In this document: positions 1 to 8,472 of the stretch, in pieces
Numbering within the stretch: the stretch's first letter is position 1
Layout of the letters: each line of letters begins with the position of its first letter
Source: a virus
Virus record (IMG/VR): IMGVR_UViG_3300029922_000001
Span: 377,499 to 441,498 of that record
Direction: 5' to 3' (one strand)
DNA length: 64,000 nt
Program-made: the position numbers and the translations under genes
Notes under the pieces: generated by a model
Database searches by the model: none
The model's input: only the letters and a program-made list of their open reading frames with translations
What the model was told of the DNA's origin: nothing

Positions 1-57
1 CGGCAATTGATGAACTAAAAGAAGTTTCGAATCAACAGGTTGTGGTACACTAATATC

Positions 58-516
58 ATGAAAGAAGATCAATTGGCTCATATTAAAAAATTAGATAAAA
101 AACACACAAAATTATCTAATCAAATACATGATCTAATTGAATCTGCTTATAAAACAGTTAGCACATTAGAAGAAGCAAAATATCTTCTAGATCAATTGTC
201 TTTGGTTCAATGCGGTGCGTGGCATAGGGTTCAATTACGCATTTGGATTAACGATTTTCCACAAGATTTTGAAAAGTTATCCAATAATCATATTCCTGTT
301 ATTACTGATGATGAAATGATTAAACTCAAAAGGTTAGATAAACAGTGGAATAAAGTTTTTGATGATGCATATAATTTTCTAAAACCTATTGTTGAGGAAG
401 CGATGGCTGATGACAAATTAGGTCTAGAATTTTGTGAACAAACACTTAATATGGAAATTTGCGGATTCGAAAAATGTGAGATTCGCACAGCATTACGTAA
501 GAAGAACTTAATATAA
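58..516 (+). CDS. Hypothetical protein, charged helical
   Basis: 152 aa, no recognised family; mainly charged and probably helical. The start is the ATG 5-6 nt after a weak -10 (TACACT near 46-51), not the in-frame ATG at 40 upstream of it. The C-terminal half (TDDEMIKLKRLDKQ onward) matches the complete 70-aa protein at 6148-6360, so this gene looks like a longer paralogue or a fusion with an extra N-terminal half. No membrane segment or cysteine cluster. Confidence 0.8.
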   Translation: MKEDQLAHIKKLDKKHTKLSNQIHDLIESAYKTVSTLEEAKYLLDQLSLVQCGAWHRVQLRIWINDFPQDFEKLSNNHIPVITDDEMIKLKRLDKQWNKVFDDAYNFLKPIVEEAMADDKLGLEFCEQTLNMEICGFEKCEIRTALRKKNLI

Positions 517-530
517 GGTATACTAACAAA

Positions 531-620
531 ATGAGGAAATGCCCAAATAACAAAATTCACTTTACTAAGGCATGGTTTCTAAATCCCCAATGTTCAATTT
601 TAAGGTATAATAAAACATGA
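531..620 (+). CDS. Small ORF, 29 aa
   Basis: ATG lies 6 nt after TATACT (519-524), the same spacing as the main cassettes. The predicted peptide is basic with two cysteines and ends by overlapping the next start as ATGA (617-620). Its 3' half reads through the promoter of the next gene, so coding is uncertain; the promoter is the stronger evidence. Confidence 0.4.
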   Translation: MRKCPNNKIHFTKAWFLNPQCSILRYNKT

Positions 621-1096
621 AGCAAAGTCTAGAAGAACAGGCGAAATCACTCCGAAGTGAATTAGCTAAAATCGAAGAAGAACAGAGATATCAACAATTT
701 CCATTATTGTATGATTACTTAAAACAAAATGGATTTAATTTTTTTGGTAATTTTGCTGATAAGATTGTTAATGAAAATTTTTCTATTATGATTAAGTTTT
801 ATGCCTACACAATTGAAGCTTGTTTTCAGGATCGTAAAAACAAAAATTACGAAATTTATCCACTTATTTTTGCTTACGAAAAAAATGAATCTGCTAATCA
901 AGAATTAGAAGCTATTGAAAATCTCAAGAAGTTAACACTGCCAATTAAGTATAAAATGTATTTTGATCATGATGTAGAATTTTATTACAATTCTCTTAAT
1001 ATGGAAGATGCTAAGGAATCCTATCAGGAAGTGGTTAACTACATGAAAGCAAATGATTTCAAAATCACTATTCACAAAGTGTTGTCAACTGATTAA
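617..1096 (+). CDS. Hypothetical protein with N-terminal coiled coil
   Basis: 159 aa. The first 25 residues (QSLEEQAKSLRSELAKIEEE) look like a coiled coil; the remainder is a mixed Lys/Phe/Tyr-rich domain that I do not recognise. Class A promoter with TATAAT at 606-611 and ATG 5 nt after it, predicting a leaderless mRNA. Confidence 0.82.
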   Translation: MKQSLEEQAKSLRSELAKIEEEQRYQQFPLLYDYLKQNGFNFFGNFADKIVNENFSIMIKFYAYTIEACFQDRKNKNYEIYPLIFAYEKNESANQELEAIENLKKLTLPIKYKMYFDHDVEFYYNSLNMEDAKESYQEVVNYMKANDFKITIHKVLSTD

Positions 1097-1116
1097 TTTC
1101 AGGTATACTAACGACA

Positions 1117-1938
1117 ATGAAACTCGAAGATTATGTAAAAGATAATATTGCTAGATATCCTGGTCTATATGTCGGATTTGATTATGAAATATCTAGATTG
1201 CACGTTCTTGATCATACTTTTTTAGTACTCGGTAATGGCATGGAATGGGCTGAAACTGGCGATTCTAAAACTGGTGGTTATATGGTTCACCCAAAGAGTG
1301 TTAAGCGTAAAGGTGAATGGACTAGAGTAAAAGACAAGCCATATGGTAAGGAAAAATATACAGGTCCTGATATTGATAGGTTTTTTACCGATGACTGGAT
1401 TGAGGTAAACATTCTTGATCCTAAAAATTTTGATTTACTTCATACTGTTTATAATGCCCAACCAGTATGGGAGGGTTTTCTTTCCGACTTGCCACAAGAA
1501 CTCTTATCCGAATCTATTGAAAGAAATTACAGATATAAAGATGGCATATTTGTTCAAGACAATTCTGAGTTTCATATTAAAATTTTTGGTAAAAATGAGT
1601 TTCTATTCGCACCCGAACAATTGAATTTGGTTAACCCTAAGTATTTAATTGAAGTAGAAACCCATCGTGATTTTATTAAGCATCATGCAGGTAGTAGAAA
1701 CTTTTTTGCACCTTATCCATTCTGTGAGAAATCTTGGGCATATGCTGAAATTGATCCTAAGTTGATTCAACCTGATTGGCGACAAGGGATGATTGATGTC
1801 ATGCAAGCATCTTTGGACTATTACAATAACACTCCATATGGTCATGAAAATATGGCTTATAATCAATATGCTCGTGATTTTTCAGAAAAGATTTCTGAGT
1901 ATTGTCAAAGGTGGCAAAACCGCAAAACAAATACTTAA
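1117..1938 (+). CDS. Hypothetical protein, possibly frame-interrupted at its 3' end
   Basis: 273 aa, unknown family, rich in Tyr/Phe/Trp and without a signal peptide. ATG is 7 nt after TATACT (1104-1109); no CCCCAA box. The frame stops at 1936-1938, but a protein-like frame continues in +1 from about 1904 to 2191 with no promoter or ribosome site of its own, so the intact protein may once have been about 365 aa or may be made by frameshifting. Confidence 0.8.
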   Translation: MKLEDYVKDNIARYPGLYVGFDYEISRLHVLDHTFLVLGNGMEWAETGDSKTGGYMVHPKSVKRKGEWTRVKDKPYGKEKYTGPDIDRFFTDDWIEVNILDPKNFDLLHTVYNAQPVWEGFLSDLPQELLSESIERNYRYKDGIFVQDNSEFHIKIFGKNEFLFAPEQLNLVNPKYLIEVETHRDFIKHHAGSRNFFAPYPFCEKSWAYAEIDPKLIQPDWRQGMIDVMQASLDYYNNTPYGHENMAYNQYARDFSEKISEYCQRWQNRKTNT

Positions 1939-2191
1939 AGATTGGAGTTTAACACTTGAAGATGTACCTGAATTTGTTGATCTTGAATTTTCTAAAAGAC
2001 GATTTCCAGTATGTAAATCTTTCTTTAAGATGACTAGTAAGGAAAAGATGAATTCAATGAAGCCAAAACCAGAATTTGAAGAACTTGACAAGTACGGTGA
2101 TGCTCTATGTAGAGGGTCTTATGAAAGAGCTAGAAAGATGCGTATTGGATTTCTTGAAGAAGCACTAACAACATTGAGGGCGATTAAATGA
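1904..2191 (+). pseudogene. Frame-shifted 3' continuation of the 1117 gene
   Basis: Open +1 frame running from inside the end of the previous gene to the TGA at 2189-2191. It encodes a soluble charged segment (from GGKTAKQILKDW to LEEALTTLRAIK). The only upstream ATGs in this frame fall inside the previous gene and give low-complexity residues. Best read as the C-terminal part of the same protein after an indel near 1890-1925; an independent gene starting at ATG 1868 is less likely. Confidence 0.5.
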
Positions 2192-2270
2192 CACCAGCCA
2201 AGTATTGAACTTACTACATTTTTAGAGAGTTTTAACACAAACTAGCCGGAATTGAGGTATAATAGCAGAT

Positions 2271-2576
2271 ATGAAAATAATTCACGTACTTAGTCTTCTA
2301 GTAAGTGTTATACTTATTACTCATGCTCTTGATAAAGCTGCATATAAACAGAATCAATCACAAGCTTTGTATTCGCAGGATAATGCTTTAAAGATGTATG
2401 TCGATCCAGATTTAAATGTTAATGATGCGGCTGTCAATCCCAAGAATTACCCCAATACTCAACTAGACGTTAATATGCATATTCCCGGTAAACAAGACAC
2501 TGGCGAAAAAAACATTAGTGAAAAGGGTCCAACTAAGGTTGGGGATCGTAGTCCACGTAAAGATACAGGAAGTTAA
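2271..2576 (+). CDS. Small membrane-anchored or secreted protein
   Basis: 101 aa. Residues 1-22 form a hydrophobic N-terminus (IIHVLSLLVSVILITHAL), a signal anchor or signal peptide without a lipobox; the rest is hydrophilic and Asn/Asp/Pro-rich, expected in the periplasm. -10 TATAAT at 2258-2263, ATG 7 nt after it, no CCCCAA box. It is followed after 3 nt by another single-pass membrane protein, so the pair is probably co-transcribed. Confidence 0.78.
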   Translation: MKIIHVLSLLVSVILITHALDKAAYKQNQSQALYSQDNALKMYVDPDLNVNDAAVNPKNYPNTQLDVNMHIPGKQDTGEKNISEKGPTKVGDRSPRKDTGS

Positions 2577-2579
2577 AAT

Positions 2580-3014
2580 ATGGCGATTGTATTACTGGCT
2601 TTTGTTTTGGCACTCTTGATTGTTGTTGTACTTATTGCTTATAAGTCATATCAACAAAATCAAAAACTACTTGAAAAAGATAAGAAATTGACAGAGCAAT
2701 TGGATAATTGCCAAACTTATCTTGTGGAAGGGAAATTCCATATTGGCGATATCTTAACTGCATGTTCAAATCATATGCTTGCTCCTAAAAAGGAAGAGGG
2801 TATTAGAGAACTTGCAGAATACATGTTAGGAACAACTGTAGATATGGCTGAATTAGAATCATCTGTCGATAAAATCATTCCAGAATTGAATCATCAATTC
2901 CCTTGGATTAAGACAATTACTTTCGATGAATGCAATGAATCGAATTGGAAAGAATTTAGAGATAAATATGCCGAACAATATGGTGAATATCTCAACGTGA
3001 ATATGGTATACTAG
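2580..3014 (+). CDS. Membrane-anchored coiled-coil protein
   Basis: 144 aa. Residues 2-21 are a strong membrane segment (AIVLLAFVLALLIVVVLIAY), followed by a Gln/Lys/Glu coiled-coil stretch (about 22-45) and a soluble domain. N-in/C-out or N-out/C-in anchoring cannot be decided. Starts 3 nt after the previous gene without a clear SD, suggesting translational coupling. The small size plus one TM resembles spanin or holin accessory proteins only superficially; I assign no function. Confidence 0.8.
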   Translation: MAIVLLAFVLALLIVVVLIAYKSYQQNQKLLEKDKKLTEQLDNCQTYLVEGKFHIGDILTACSNHMLAPKKEEGIRELAEYMLGTTVDMAELESSVDKIIPELNHQFPWIKTITFDECNESNWKEFRDKYAEQYGEYLNVNMVY

Positions 3015-3024
3015 GAAAGTAAAT

Positions 3025-3549
3025 ATGAAAAACTTCAAACTCACACTTCTCGCACTCTTTGCTGTTGTAGCAAGCGTTTTCGTCACTGGCTGTACATCTA
3101 ACTATAACGATGGTTATGGTAATGATGGTTATGCTTATCAGCAGCCCGTCTATGACTATAACGCCAATCCTGTCTATATTATGCAGGGTGGTTCATACGT
3201 CCGAATCTATTCTACTCCTGCTGTTGGAGTCTCCGTCTATTCTCGTAGTAGCAATGGTAGCTATGGTGTAAGTTCATCTTATACTGGTTATCGCACTCGT
3301 GTCGCACAAAGTACTACAATGGCTCGTTCTGCTGGTACTACAGGTCGTTCTTCAGGTTCCAGTTCTAGTAACGGTGGTTGGAGAGGCGGTAGTTCTTCTA
3401 CTCGTAGTTCAACTCCTAGTTCAAGTGGCGGCGGTTGGCGTGGTGGTTCCTCTAGTTCTAGCTCAATGGGCGGCGGTTGGAGAGGTTCATCTAGCTCAGG
3501 TTCATCTAGTTCTAGCTCAGGTTCAAGTTCTAGGAGTGGTCGTAGATAA
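3025..3549 (+). CDS. Lipoprotein with Ser/Gly-rich tail
   Basis: 174 aa. Signal peptide residues 1-22 with lipobox VTGC (Cys23), so a lipid-anchored envelope protein. Residues 25-60 are Tyr/Asn/Gly-rich; from about 105 to the end it is a low-complexity Ser/Gly/Arg tail with repeated GGGWRGGSSS units, which would be disordered and basic. SD AGGAAAG lies 6-12 nt before ATG 3025; a TATACT at 3007-3012 lies inside the end of the previous gene. A role at the cell surface, such as superinfection exclusion, is only a guess. Confidence 0.85.
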   Translation: MKNFKLTLLALFAVVASVFVTGCTSNYNDGYGNDGYAYQQPVYDYNANPVYIMQGGSYVRIYSTPAVGVSVYSRSSNGSYGVSSSYTGYRTRVAQSTTMARSAGTTGRSSGSSSSNGGWRGGSSSTRSSTPSSSGGGWRGGSSSSSSMGGGWRGSSSSGSSSSSSGSSSRSGRR

Positions 3550-3815
3550 TGAATTACGGCAACTTCACACTACCTCTAGGTAATAGTAACTACATTAGTG
3601 TAGAACTAACACCAGATAATAAGACTGTAACCTCAGACCTTCGTGTTGCATTCGTCAGAAATGACAATGACAACATCTGGAATGATGGAGTCAGCGTAAT
3701 CGAATTCTTGGTTACTAATCTGTTTGAGCAAGGTATTGATGTTGTCGGTAATCCTGCAATCGTTGCAGCTATCGAAGAGACACTTAATAACCTTAACGGT
3801 TACAGCTACGACTAA
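3549..3815 (+). CDS. Hypothetical protein
   Basis: 88 aa, acidic, no cysteine, unknown family. Start overlaps the preceding stop as TAATG (3547-3551), so it is translationally coupled to the lipoprotein gene. Confidence 0.78.
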   Translation: MNYGNFTLPLGNSNYISVELTPDNKTVTSDLRVAFVRNDNDNIWNDGVSVIEFLVTNLFEQGIDVVGNPAIVAAIEETLNNLNGYSYD

Positions 3816-3867
3816 ATAAGATTGGGGTGGAAATCCCCAACACGCGAAAATCAGGTATACTCAAAAC

Positions 3868-4260
3868 ATGAACGAATTTAAAACAGGCACAAAAGTCTAT
3901 TATGCAACTCGAATTTGCGAACTTACAATTGATGCAGATAAACAAAGTATTAGTTTGCATGATGGCATTGGAATCACTGGTCTTCATATTTCGGCTTTAG
4001 AACAGTGCCGTAATCTCACTCCATTTATTGAGCAAGTAGTTGAACTATTAAAGGGTTACAAATATCAAATGTCTGAATCCAATACACTTGATTGGAAAAC
4101 ATCTTCAGTATTCAATCAGTTGGTACTTAATTTTATTGATACCTACACTAGTCTTTATGATGATGATGCAAGTGAAGCTTGGACACGTTTGTATGGCTAT
4201 AAGAATCGACTATTGGCACTCAAACAAGAGTATGATCTTGAGGTAATGAAGCTAAGGTAG
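3868..4260 (+). CDS. Hypothetical protein
   Basis: 130 aa, unknown; mixed alpha/beta N-terminus and a helical, aromatic-rich C-terminus. Class A promoter (box 3833-3840, TATACT 3856-3861), ATG 6 nt later. The box forms a GGGG/CCCC hairpin with the tail of the previous gene (3824-3840), a possible weak terminator or operator. Confidence 0.83.
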   Translation: MNEFKTGTKVYYATRICELTIDADKQSISLHDGIGITGLHISALEQCRNLTPFIEQVVELLKGYKYQMSESNTLDWKTSSVFNQLVLNFIDTYTSLYDDDASEAWTRLYGYKNRLLALKQEYDLEVMKLR

Positions 4261-4308
4261 CTGAAGAAAGACGGTTGCTTAATCTTCCAATTGAGGTATA
4301 ATACTATC

Positions 4309-4533
4309 ATGTTAGCTTGGTGTAGAAAGTGTCATAAAGACAGAGAAATAATTGATACAGGAGAATTCATTGAAGATAATGAGTTCTTCTGTAAAACTTG
4401 TCAAACTAAAATGGTTAGTAGTGATCTTACACAAGCATTATTGGATGAAGTAACCAGTTTAAGAAGTGATTTAGATGAACTTAAACAAGTAATAAATATA
4501 CTTTTGCAACACTATACGAGTAGAGGATTTTAA
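4309..4533 (+). CDS. Zinc-ribbon and coiled-coil protein
   Basis: 74 aa. CRKC (5-8) and CKTC (28-31) form a two-knuckle zinc ribbon; residues 42-66 are a Leu/Asp coiled coil likely to dimerise. Small zinc-ribbon plus coiled-coil proteins often bind nucleic acid or RNA polymerase, but nothing here proves that. TATAAT at 4297-4302, ATG 6 nt after. Confidence 0.83.
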   Translation: MLAWCRKCHKDREIIDTGEFIEDNEFFCKTCQTKMVSSDLTQALLDEVTSLRSDLDELKQVINILLQHYTSRGF

Positions 4534-4535
4534 AC

Positions 4536-4820
4536 ATGAAAGAACTTAAAAAGGAAGATATTAAAAAATATTGGATTGAATATAATGGAGAATATCATTA
4601 TTTTGTTGGTAAAATCCGAATAGCTAATATTTATTCTGTTGGTGATCTTTGGATTTGTGGCTGGAGTGGCTTTACAAATAGTTGTCTTTCTAGTTTATTA
4701 AATAAAGAAATAACACATGGGTATCATAACGATTTAGAACATTTAAAACAATTGTGCGAAAAACAAATGGATGAATTCCTTAATGATATGTTTGCACAAC
4801 GAAAAGTAAAATTCGATTAA
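4536..4820 (+). CDS. Hypothetical protein
   Basis: 94 aa, unknown, with several aromatic residues. Begins 2 nt after the previous stop, so it is the second gene of a two-gene unit. Confidence 0.75.
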   Translation: MKELKKEDIKKYWIEYNGEYHYFVGKIRIANIYSVGDLWICGWSGFTNSCLSSLLNKEITHGYHNDLEHLKQLCEKQMDEFLNDMFAQRKVKFD

Positions 4821-4856
4821 AATACCCAATGAGGGATTTCGAGGTATACTGCGATC

Positions 4857-5402
4857 ATGAATGAAAAGAACCAACCTAAGTATTTTGTCAAGTTTACAGG
4901 TACTTATGACGAATTGGAATCTCTGAATTGGAGATATGGTAAGGCTTTTGCTCGTGAATATGAGTTCTACGCTAAAAATCCTGATGGTTCAAAGCACGGT
5001 CAAGAATTGAGAATTTGGAAACATTATGAAGGCTATGTAGAATTAGATGATTTTCATGATCTTTCTTATGTGTTTTTTCTTGCAATTCAAAATAAAGAGC
5101 ATCTTAATTGGTATCAACCTGCACCAGACAAAAATGGAGTAGAGTTTGGATGTTATTACCTATGGATGAATAAAAAAGAGGGCTATTTAAAAAACTACAT
5201 CCCTGGTGACAATCCAAATAGTTTTATTTATAGAGAAGATTGGACTGATGAACAACTCAAAGAATATCACAAAACTTGGAGAGAAGCCAACATTGTCACT
5301 GAAGTTGTAGAAGAAATTGAAATGATGTTTGCAAAAGGAATGATTCAATTGGTTCCTTATGACGAATTTCCAAAGACAGAAATCCCCAATAAGGAAAATT
5401 AA
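4857..5402 (+). CDS. Hypothetical protein
   Basis: 181 aa, soluble, very rich in Tyr/Trp/Glu; no family recognised. Class A-like promoter with a degenerate box ATACCCAA (4822-4829) and TATACT 4845-4850. Its last codons run through the next promoter's box. Confidence 0.82.
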   Translation: MNEKNQPKYFVKFTGTYDELESLNWRYGKAFAREYEFYAKNPDGSKHGQELRIWKHYEGYVELDDFHDLSYVFFLAIQNKEHLNWYQPAPDKNGVEFGCYYLWMNKKEGYLKNYIPGDNPNSFIYREDWTDEQLKEYHKTWREANIVTEVVEEIEMMFAKGMIQLVPYDEFPKTEIPNKEN

Positions 5403-5417
5403 GGTATACTCTGATCA

Positions 5418-5798
5418 ATGAATAACTATGAAATCGGTAAGAAAGAATACGTATATACTAAAGGTAGTGCTACTTGTACAAGAAGAGTATATGAGGATGA
5501 TAAATTTAATCTGTCACTAGGTTCTACAAATGGTTGGACTAAAGATGGACACAGATCAGAACCAACAGCGTGGCTTAGCTTCTGTAATGAAAGTATTATT
5601 ATCTTTGGTAAGGGTTTTGAAGTTGCTAAAAAATGTAAAACCGATGCGGAATATCGAAAATTCTGCGAAAAATCACTGATTCAAACACTAAATAAATACC
5701 CTGATCTACTGTTTACCATGCTTCAAAGAAGTGAAGATAAGGGGATTAGAGAAGGACGACAACAAATTCAAGACCAGTTTAACGCCTTAATGAGATAA
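5418..5798 (+). CDS. Hypothetical protein
   Basis: 126 aa, unknown, basic C-terminus. Class A promoter (box 5382-5389 inside the upstream gene; TATACT 5405-5410); ATG 7 nt after. Confidence 0.82.
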   Translation: MNNYEIGKKEYVYTKGSATCTRRVYEDDKFNLSLGSTNGWTKDGHRSEPTAWLSFCNESIIIFGKGFEVAKKCKTDAEYRKFCEKSLIQTLNKYPDLLFTMLQRSEDKGIREGRQQIQDQFNALMR

Positions 5799-5800
5799 AT

Positions 5801-6112
5801 ATGGAAACACCACAACTTAAATCGAAAATTAAAACCGTTATTGAAGTAAACGCATTTGATCTTGATGCATTCGTTAAAAGTGTCTATGGCACTAAAAGCT
5901 ATAGCTTCATTGCTGATAATGAATGTGGTAATGATAGCGTACACACCTTTACAGTGGTTAATGAACAATTAGAAGACTATGAGCAAGACGAACTAAACGA
6001 ATGGAAGGAAAATGATAGTGCAGATAATTATATGACCAGCACACTTCTTCATGACCTTTGCATTAATGGTCATATTCAACCAGGAGAATATATCATCTCG
6101 GTTTGTTGGTAA
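5801..6112 (+). CDS. Acidic hypothetical protein
   Basis: 103 aa, acidic (many Asp/Glu between 55 and 85), unknown. Starts 2 nt after the previous gene without an SD, so probably read as the second gene of that mRNA. Confidence 0.76.
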   Translation: METPQLKSKIKTVIEVNAFDLDAFVKSVYGTKSYSFIADNECGNDSVHTFTVVNEQLEDYEQDELNEWKENDSADNYMTSTLLHDLCINGHIQPGEYIISVCW

Positions 6113-6147
6113 ATCCCCAACAAACCAGTTTTAGGTATACTTAAACC

Positions 6148-6360
6148 ATGACAGATGATCAACTTAAACGCTTAAAACGATTAAATAAAAGACAAAGTAA
6201 ATTGACAGATGAAATATTTAATTTATTACAGCCGTTGGTTGAAGAATCATTGACGAATTCCGATGTTGCGAAGCGATTTATTGAACAAACAATTAATATT
6301 GATATTGCACAATATGATCGAAACACATTAATTCGATTACGTAAAAATGAGGTAAGATAA
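6148..6360 (+). CDS. Small helical protein, paralogue of the 58-516 gene C-terminus
   Basis: 70 aa, helical and charged. Aligns along its length with residues about 85-152 of the protein at 58-516 (shared TDDxxxKLKRLxK opening and a FxEQTxNxxI stretch). Class A promoter (box 6113-6120, TATACT 6136-6141). Confidence 0.82.
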   Translation: MTDDQLKRLKRLNKRQSKLTDEIFNLLQPLVEESLTNSDVAKRFIEQTINIDIAQYDRNTLIRLRKNEVR

Positions 6361-6690
6361 ATGACACACCCTGGAAAAGAAATTGACGAACTTCAAAGTA
6401 AGATCACCAAACTGGCAACAAATTATCTAAAGGATCTTGTTGGTCAAATTCAAACTAAGTATCCATTTCTAAAGAATTTCAATAACAGTATGGGTTCTTG
6501 GAGTTTTACTACCCCAAGACCTAATAGTTATAATACATTTACGGAAAGTGATCTTAGGGATAAGGATATCTATTGTGGATGGGATACTGAACCGCACTTG
6601 TTAGAAGTCGTTAATGATCCATTATTTGTGCAATTAGTGGAATACATGGATGAATACTATGACAAGTGTAGCTACATTAGAATGAAGTGA
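6361..6690 (+). CDS. Hypothetical protein
   Basis: 109 aa, unknown; soluble. ATG follows the preceding TAA with no gap, indicating coupling to the 6148 gene. Confidence 0.77.
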   Translation: MTHPGKEIDELQSKITKLATNYLKDLVGQIQTKYPFLKNFNNSMGSWSFTTPRPNSYNTFTESDLRDKDIYCGWDTEPHLLEVVNDPLFVQLVEYMDEYYDKCSYIRMK

Positions 6691-6694
6691 TAAT

Positions 6695-6925
6695 ATGATT
6701 GAATGGAAAACAAAGGAAGGCAAGCAACAAGGTTATTACAAGGATAAACTTGTTGCTTATGTTCATAAACATGGTGACACGTTTGCCGAACTTTATCCTC
6801 ATGGTTATGCTTGGCTAGTTGGTGTCAGACGATATGAGAAAGTTAAGGATTTTTGTGAAGGGAAAGATTGGTGTAACACTAATTTTGATCCTGTAGAGTT
6901 TGATAATCATTTCTCAAATAAATAA
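6695..6925 (+). CDS. Small protein related to the 53566 protein
   Basis: 76 aa. Shares the layout WK-(G)-GY-x-DxKVAYVHxHG-F-A-YP and EGKxWCxxNFD with the N-terminal half of the protein at 53566-54021, so a paralogue pair. Function unknown. Fourth gene of the 6148 unit, 4 nt gap, no clear SD. Confidence 0.78.
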   Translation: MIEWKTKEGKQQGYYKDKLVAYVHKHGDTFAELYPHGYAWLVGVRRYEKVKDFCEGKDWCNTNFDPVEFDNHFSNK

Positions 6926-6933
6926 GGTGAATA

Positions 6934-7248
6934 ATGGAATTAATTAAAGACGAATGGTATCATGTGAACGTTAAAAGAAATACTTATATTTCGATGCGCC
7001 ATAAAATGAAATATAAGCGAAGGCTAGTCAAGGCTAATACTTCTTTTCGCTACTCTCAAGCAGAATTTATTACCAAAGATGGCGATGCTGTGTTTTTTAT
7101 TCATGCCTTTGGGGACTATGGATACGCTTACATTAATGCGAATGATATTAAAATTAAACACATTCCACTAGATGAACTTCACCTTGGGAAAGATTCACAT
7201 TTTTCCCAAACAATCAAATTTAAGGTATACTCTGATTATAATGTTTGA
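6934..7248 (+). CDS. Basic hypothetical protein
   Basis: 104 aa, Lys/Arg/Tyr-rich in the first 60 residues, possibly nucleic-acid binding by charge alone. SD AAGGTG lies just before ATG. Its last codons contain the promoter of the next gene (TATACT 7226-7231). Confidence 0.76.
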   Translation: MELIKDEWYHVNVKRNTYISMRHKMKYKRRLVKANTSFRYSQAEFITKDGDAVFFIHAFGDYGYAYINANDIKIKHIPLDELHLGKDSHFSQTIKFKVYSDYNV

Positions 7249-7687
7249 TGTAAGAGATTATTTTAATTCACTTGATAAAGTAGAAGTTATCGTACTTAGA
7301 CGACCTGATTTTCTGGCTGATGATTTTGAATATGAAAGCTATGTTGGATTGGGTATTATGCACAATTGTTTTAAAGAACGTATCATTAAAGATGATATTG
7401 TAAATATCACAATATCATTCCCGGAACGTTGGCTTAATATCATCGAAAGAAGAATGTTGTTTGAAAGAATTTCTTTGTATTATCCAAATCTTAAAACTCT
7501 ATTAATTAAAACACATTGTCCAATTTTAATTGGTTGTGTGCCAAATAAATATGCTTATCTGTTAACCGCAGAAAACGATATTGTGGCAACATCTGGTCGT
7601 GGAGAAAATCATGATAGAGAAACATCTATAGAAGATCCTACGGCGCTTTTTAAGGGAATTTCTGAAGGAAAACTATTTACGGCTTAA
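7241..7687 (+). CDS. Hypothetical protein
   Basis: 148 aa, mixed alpha/beta, unknown. I place the start at ATG 7241, 9 nt after TATACT; the earlier ATG at 7172 lies within the upstream gene and before the promoter. Confidence 0.8.
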   Translation: MFDVRDYFNSLDKVEVIVLRRPDFLADDFEYESYVGLGIMHNCFKERIIKDDIVNITISFPERWLNIIERRMLFERISLYYPNLKTLLIKTHCPILIGCVPNKYAYLLTAENDIVATSGRGENHDRETSIEDPTALFKGISEGKLFTA

Positions 7688-7705
7688 TTGAGGTATACTA
7701 AATCC

Positions 7706-7969
7706 ATGAAAACCGCTAAAGAAGCCATACATGTTTTTATTTTTAACCCACAAGATAATGGTGGGGAACAATTATCTTTATCAACGATTTATGCAGATAC
7801 AGGTGACCTAATTGATGGACTTTGTATTAATCAAGAATTAGAGTTGCAGTCTTATTGTAATTCCGTATCACTAAATCTAAATGCAGTTTGTTTTACTCCT
7901 GAAAATTTACGAAAACTAGCAGATGAACTAGAAGTATTTCGAATTAAAAACTTCCCAAACAAGGTATAA
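7706..7969 (+). CDS. Hypothetical protein
   Basis: 87 aa, unknown. ATG 6 nt after TATACT (7694-7699), no CCCCAA box; the in-frame ATG 7688 lies in the promoter spacer. Confidence 0.78.
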   Translation: MKTAKEAIHVFIFNPQDNGGEQLSLSTIYADTGDLIDGLCINQELELQSYCNSVSLNLNAVCFTPENLRKLADELEVFRIKNFPNKV

Positions 7970-7982
7970 TCTTTCTAATCTC

Positions 7983-8357
7983 ATGATTGAAATCTTAAAA
8001 AATGATTATGCAAAAAATGCATTGATGGCATTAAACCATAATTTGTATCATAATGTAAATTGGGGTTTGAAATCTTCATTGGAAAATCCCCAAAAGAATG
8101 ATTTTGTTATTTTAGCTTTAAATGATAAAATCCCAGTTGGTGTAATATTTGGTAAATACTATCGACATTATGATAGTTACGGATTAAGTATTTATGTAAA
8201 ACCAGAATATAGAAGAATGGGTATAGGCACCTTATTGATTAATGAAAGTAAAAAAATGGTCAACAAGGAACTAATAGGTTATCCTGGTATTGAAGAAAGT
8301 GGTGCATTCTATAAAAAACAAATTAATGTTACAAAATATGGTAGTTGGGCATCTTGA
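7983..8357 (+). CDS. GNAT-family N-acetyltransferase
   Basis: 124 aa, a short but complete GNAT fold. The acetyl-CoA motif A is visible as VKPEYRRMGIGTLLINESKK (about 73-92), with a beta-strand PVGVIFG before it and AFYKK near the end. It should move an acetyl group from acetyl-CoA to an amine; the acceptor is unknown. TATAAT 7965-7970; ATG 12 nt after. Phages use such enzymes to modify host proteins, but no target is indicated. Confidence 0.85.
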   Translation: MIEILKNDYAKNALMALNHNLYHNVNWGLKSSLENPQKNDFVILALNDKIPVGVIFGKYYRHYDSYGLSIYVKPEYRRMGIGTLLINESKKMVNKELIGYPGIEESGAFYKKQINVTKYGSWAS

Positions 8358-8397
8358 TTTTAGATTGCTTTAACTTCCCAATAAGGTATAATAAGCC

Positions 8398-8472
8398 ATG
8401 ACACAAAACGCCCACAAACTAATAGTAATGGGAATTAAAACCAACAAAACATATAAGGAAATAAAAATATAA
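8398..8472 (+). CDS. Leader ORF upstream of RNA ligase 2, 24 aa
   Basis: ATG 5 nt after TATAAT (8387-8392; upstream TTCCCAATA resembles the class A box). It ends in TAATG shared with the ligase start (8470-8474), so ligase translation is probably coupled to this leader. The peptide is Lys/Asn-rich with no recognisable domain. Confidence 0.55.
   Translation: MTQNAHKLIVMGIKTNKTYKEIKI

Noticed and set aside
3299-3583. Hydrophobic Val/Leu-rich ORF overlapping the lipoprotein tail
   Set aside because: It is the shifted-frame reading of the Ser/Gly repeats, with no promoter or ribosome site.
3824-3840. The CCCC/GGGG dyads as terminators
   Set aside because: They lack T tracts and lie at a fixed distance from -10 boxes; several true terminators with long stems exist elsewhere, so the dyads are better seen as promoter or operator parts.
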